A stretch of DNA of 7,079 bases. It comes from an uncultured Methylococcaceae bacterium. Lineage in GTDB: Bacteria > Pseudomonadota > Gammaproteobacteria > Methylococcales > Methylomonadaceae. This document shows, one piece after another, positions 4,996-7,079 of the stretch; positions within the stretch are counted from its first letter, which is position 1, and each line of letters opens with the position of its first letter. Below the pieces are notes generated by a model that saw nothing but the letters and a program-made list of their open reading frames with translations, was not told the origin of the DNA and ran no database searches. The stretch covers positions 1-7,079 of the forward strand of contig CAIVAH010000254.1 in the NCBI GenBank assembly GCA_903903765.1, given 5' to 3'. The position numbers and the translations under genes are program-made.

Positions 4996-6483
4996 ATGGA
5001 ATATGCTTTAGAAACCGCTGCTTTAAATACCTTACATACTGACTGCCTTATTATTGGCGTTTATAAAGATCAACAACTCACCCCTTCTGCTGCATCGCTT
5101 AACGAGAGCAGTTTATCCATTATTCATAAAGTGCTGGCACGTGGCGATAACAAAGGTGATTTAGGGTGCACCCTGTTTATTAACGCCCTACCTGATAGTA
5201 CGATTGAGCGCATTTTAATAGTCGGCCTTGGGGATGCCAAAGTTTTAACAGGTAAAAACTTTAGAAAAGCATTACAAGCGGTATTCATTTGCTTAAAGAA
5301 AACCCAAATCAAAACGACGACTTGTACTTTAGCCGAGGTAACAGTGAGTGACGGTGATTTACAATGGAAAACCCGCCAAATCATTGAGATTGCCAATGAC
5401 ACCGCATATCAATTTACGACTTACAAATCCGACAAACAAACTGAGTTTAACGTTGAAACAATAACTATCACTGCTCCAGAAGCAGACATAGCCTCAGCAC
5501 AATTAGGCCTATGTCAAGGCATTGCTATGGCTGATGGCATTAATTTAACCAAGTTACTAGCGGATTTACCCGGCAACATCTGTACACCAACTTATCTTGC
5601 CGAACAAGCGCTTGCCTTGGGCACCCAGTATGACAAGTTAACAATTAACGTCCTTGAAGAAGCCGATATGGAAGAGCTCGGCATGGGTGCTTTGTTATCG
5701 GTGTCTCGTGGCAGTCGACAACCCGCTAAATTAATCACCTTGGATTATCAAGGCGGCGATAAAAACGCGAAGCCCATTGTGTTAATTGGTAAAGGTCTGA
5801 CCTTTGATGCGGGTGGTATTTCCTTAAAGCCCGGCTTAGGCATGGATGAAATGAAATACGATATGTGTGGAGGGGCAACAGTTTTAGGTACGTTAAAAGC
5901 CGCTGCCGAAATGCAGTTACCTTTAAACATTATTGGCTTAGTGCCCGCTTCTGAAAACTTACCGGATGGTGATGCTAATAAACCTGGCGATATCTTAATT
6001 AGTATGTCGGGCAAAACCATTGAGGTTTTAAATACCGATGCCGAAGGTCGTTTATTGTTATGCGACACATTAACCTACGCTGAACGCTTTAATCCCGATG
6101 TTGTGATTGATATGGCGACTTTAACGGGGGCATGTTTGGTGGCTTTAGGCCGGGTACCGAGTGGTTTATTGGGCAATTGTGATGCTTTATGTAACGATTT
6201 AATCGCCGCCAGTGAAGTGGCTAATGATAGCTTATGGCGCCTACCTCTATGGGAAGAGTATCAAGAACAACTTAAATCTAACTTTGCTGATTTAGCTAAT
6301 ATCGGTGGTAAAGATGCCGGCACTATTACTGCCGCATGTTTCTTGTCACAATTTGCCGAAAAATTTAACTGGGCACACTTAGATATCGCTGGCACTGCAT
6401 GGCGTACTGGCCAAAACAAAGGTGCTACTGGCAGACCAGTGCCGCTATTAACGCAATATTTATTAAACAGAGCTTATGGCTGA
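4996..6483 (+). CDS. pepA: cytosol (leucyl/cysteinylglycine) aminopeptidase PepA, M17 family
   Basis: This 495-residue, full-length M17 aminopeptidase removes N-terminal residues from peptides. In E. coli the same protein (XerB) also binds DNA in cer recombination and carAB control; whether that holds here is not visible. The N-terminal domain covers about residues 1-170 and the catalytic domain 185-495. By alignment with E. coli PepA, the two-metal ligands are K266, D271, D289, D348 and E350, with catalytic K278 and R352. They lie in IGKGLTFDAGGISLKPG (264-280), MKYDMCGGAT (286-295) and the family signature NTDAEGRL (346-353). MATLTGACLVALG (373-385) is also typical. The start MEYALETAAL fits the family. 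The ribosome-binding site is weak and sits in the leader hairpin. The end overlaps holC by 8 bp, the usual gammaproteobacterial pepA-holC-valS order. Confidence 0.97.
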   Translation: MEYALETAALNTLHTDCLIIGVYKDQQLTPSAASLNESSLSIIHKVLARGDNKGDLGCTLFINALPDSTIERILIVGLGDAKVLTGKNFRKALQAVFICLKKTQIKTTTCTLAEVTVSDGDLQWKTRQIIEIANDTAYQFTTYKSDKQTEFNVETITITAPEADIASAQLGLCQGIAMADGINLTKLLADLPGNICTPTYLAEQALALGTQYDKLTINVLEEADMEELGMGALLSVSRGSRQPAKLITLDYQGGDKNAKPIVLIGKGLTFDAGGISLKPGLGMDEMKYDMCGGATVLGTLKAAAEMQLPLNIIGLVPASENLPDGDANKPGDILISMSGKTIEVLNTDAEGRLLLCDTLTYAERFNPDVVIDMATLTGACLVALGRVPSGLLGNCDALCNDLIAASEVANDSLWRLPLWEEYQEQLKSNFADLANIGGKDAGTITAACFLSQFAEKFNWAHLDIAGTAWRTGQNKGATGRPVPLLTQYLLNRAYG

Positions 6484-6910
6484 AGTCAGCTTTTATGTGC
6501 TGTCCTCTGATTCAATAGCTAAACGCGATGAGTTTGCCTGCAAACTCATCGAAAAAGCTTATCGTAGTGAATGTTACTGTTATGTATTAACGGATAATGC
6601 AGAACAAAGCCATAAGTTCGATGATTTACTATGGACTTTTAGAGCGTCTAGCTTTGTACCTCATCAAATAGATGACGGGTTATTACCTGAGTTTAAAAAT
6701 CAAATTCTAATAGGTTCAAACGGCATTCCCCAAGACTGGCAACATACCGTGGTTAATCTTTCTACAAACTGTCCCGAAGATTTTAGTAAGATAGTACGCA
6801 TTCTGGAAATCTTAGATAATAACGAAACAACTAAAATGTCTGGCAGACAGCGCTATAGTACTTACCAAAAAGCCAGCATACCGATTACTACCCATCATAT
6901 TAATAATTAA
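6476..6910 (+). CDS. holC: DNA polymerase III chi subunit HolC
   Basis: This 144-residue chi subunit of the DNA polymerase III clamp loader in E. coli pairs with psi and binds single-stranded DNA-binding protein, linking the replisome to coated DNA. The diagnostic segment is [16 protein letters not shown] (49-64), which corresponds to the conserved LW....SFVPH core of chi. The N-terminal FYVLS strand (6-10) and ILIG (77-80) also fit. Sequence conservation of chi is low, so position counts: the ATG lies inside the end of pepA (8-bp overlap) and valS follows after 17 nt. Only a weak AGAG precedes the ATG, so translation is probably coupled to pepA. The last 30 residues are Ser/Thr/His-rich and look unstructured. 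Confidence 0.92.
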   Translation: MAEVSFYVLSSDSIAKRDEFACKLIEKAYRSECYCYVLTDNAEQSHKFDDLLWTFRASSFVPHQIDDGLLPEFKNQILIGSNGIPQDWQHTVVNLSTNCPEDFSKIVRILEILDNNETTKMSGRQRYSTYQKASIPITTHHINN

Positions 6911-6927
6911 AAAAAGACCCTTCACAC

Positions 6928-7079
6928 ATGGAAAAAACTTACGCCCCGCATTCTATTGAACAACGCTGGTATCAAACTTGGGAAGACAAAGGCTACTTTG
7001 CCGCCCAAACAGAAGGTGAATCCTATTGCATAATGATTCCACCCCCTAATGTTACGGGTAGTTTGCACATGGGCCATGC
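6928..7079 (+). CDS. valS: valyl-tRNA synthetase, N-terminal fragment (runs off window)
   Basis: Fifty complete codons are present before the right edge. The product would charge tRNA-Val with valine in the cytoplasm. The start [20 protein letters not shown] is typical of Val[15 protein letters not shown] (37-50) holds the class I synthetase HIGH motif as HMGH (47-50), in the form specific to ValS. The ATG is 17 nt after the holC stop, with an A-rich, weak ribosome-binding site, so it probably shares the pepA-holC transcript. A full-length ValS has roughly 900-950 residues, so most of the gene lies outside. Confidence 0.95.
   Translation, partial: MEKTYAPHSIEQRWYQTWEDKGYFAAQTEGESYCIMIPPPNVTGSLHMGH

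Noticed and set aside
5124..5402. Minus-strand frames inside pepA (also 5748-6068)
   Set aside because: They are antisense shadows of a fully conserved enzyme gene, with no signals of their own.

Overview
The window looks like chromosomal DNA of an AT-rich gammaproteobacterium. The main argument is the pepA-holC-valS gene order at the right end, which is the standard gammaproteobacterial arrangement, plus typical rubredoxin and ornithine-lipid genes. I cannot name a genus from the sequence alone.

Left part (1-1716), accessory in character. A gene running off the left edge on the minus strand encodes a delta-60 repeat (DUF5122-type) beta-propeller-like protein without a signal peptide. Behind it lies a non-genic stretch that contains about 20 tandem units of exactly 21 bp (1150-1566). 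The units are near-palindromic, so degenerate alanine-rich heptapeptides can be read on both strands, and there is no convincing start or ribosome-binding site.

Middle part (1717-3229), small genes. These are a secreted Pro/Tyr-rich protein with a His-rich tail, a convergent acidic cytoplasmic protein of unknown function, a headless remnant of a PemK/MazF-family toxin (2663-2923) and a short rubredoxin gene (3050-3229).

Right part (3209-7079), core metabolism. Two overlapping minus-strand genes form an olsB-olsA pair, which encodes N-acylation of ornithine followed by O-acylation to make ornithine lipid, a phosphorus-free membrane lipid. Upstream of olsB is an array of five Pho-box half-sites in strict 11-bp phase, oriented toward olsB and followed at the E. 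coli phoA spacing by a -10-like hexamer. This suggests PhoB-driven ornithine-lipid synthesis under phosphate starvation. Divergent from it is pepA (leucyl/cysteinyl aminopeptidase), with a 10-bp perfect inverted repeat in its leader, one arm of which ends 3 nt before the start codon. pepA overlaps holC (DNA polymerase III chi), followed 17 nt later by valS (valyl-tRNA synthetase), which is cut by the right edge.

The points most worth a second look are the extended Pho-box array, the 21-bp repeat array, the pepA leader hairpin and the toxin remnant.
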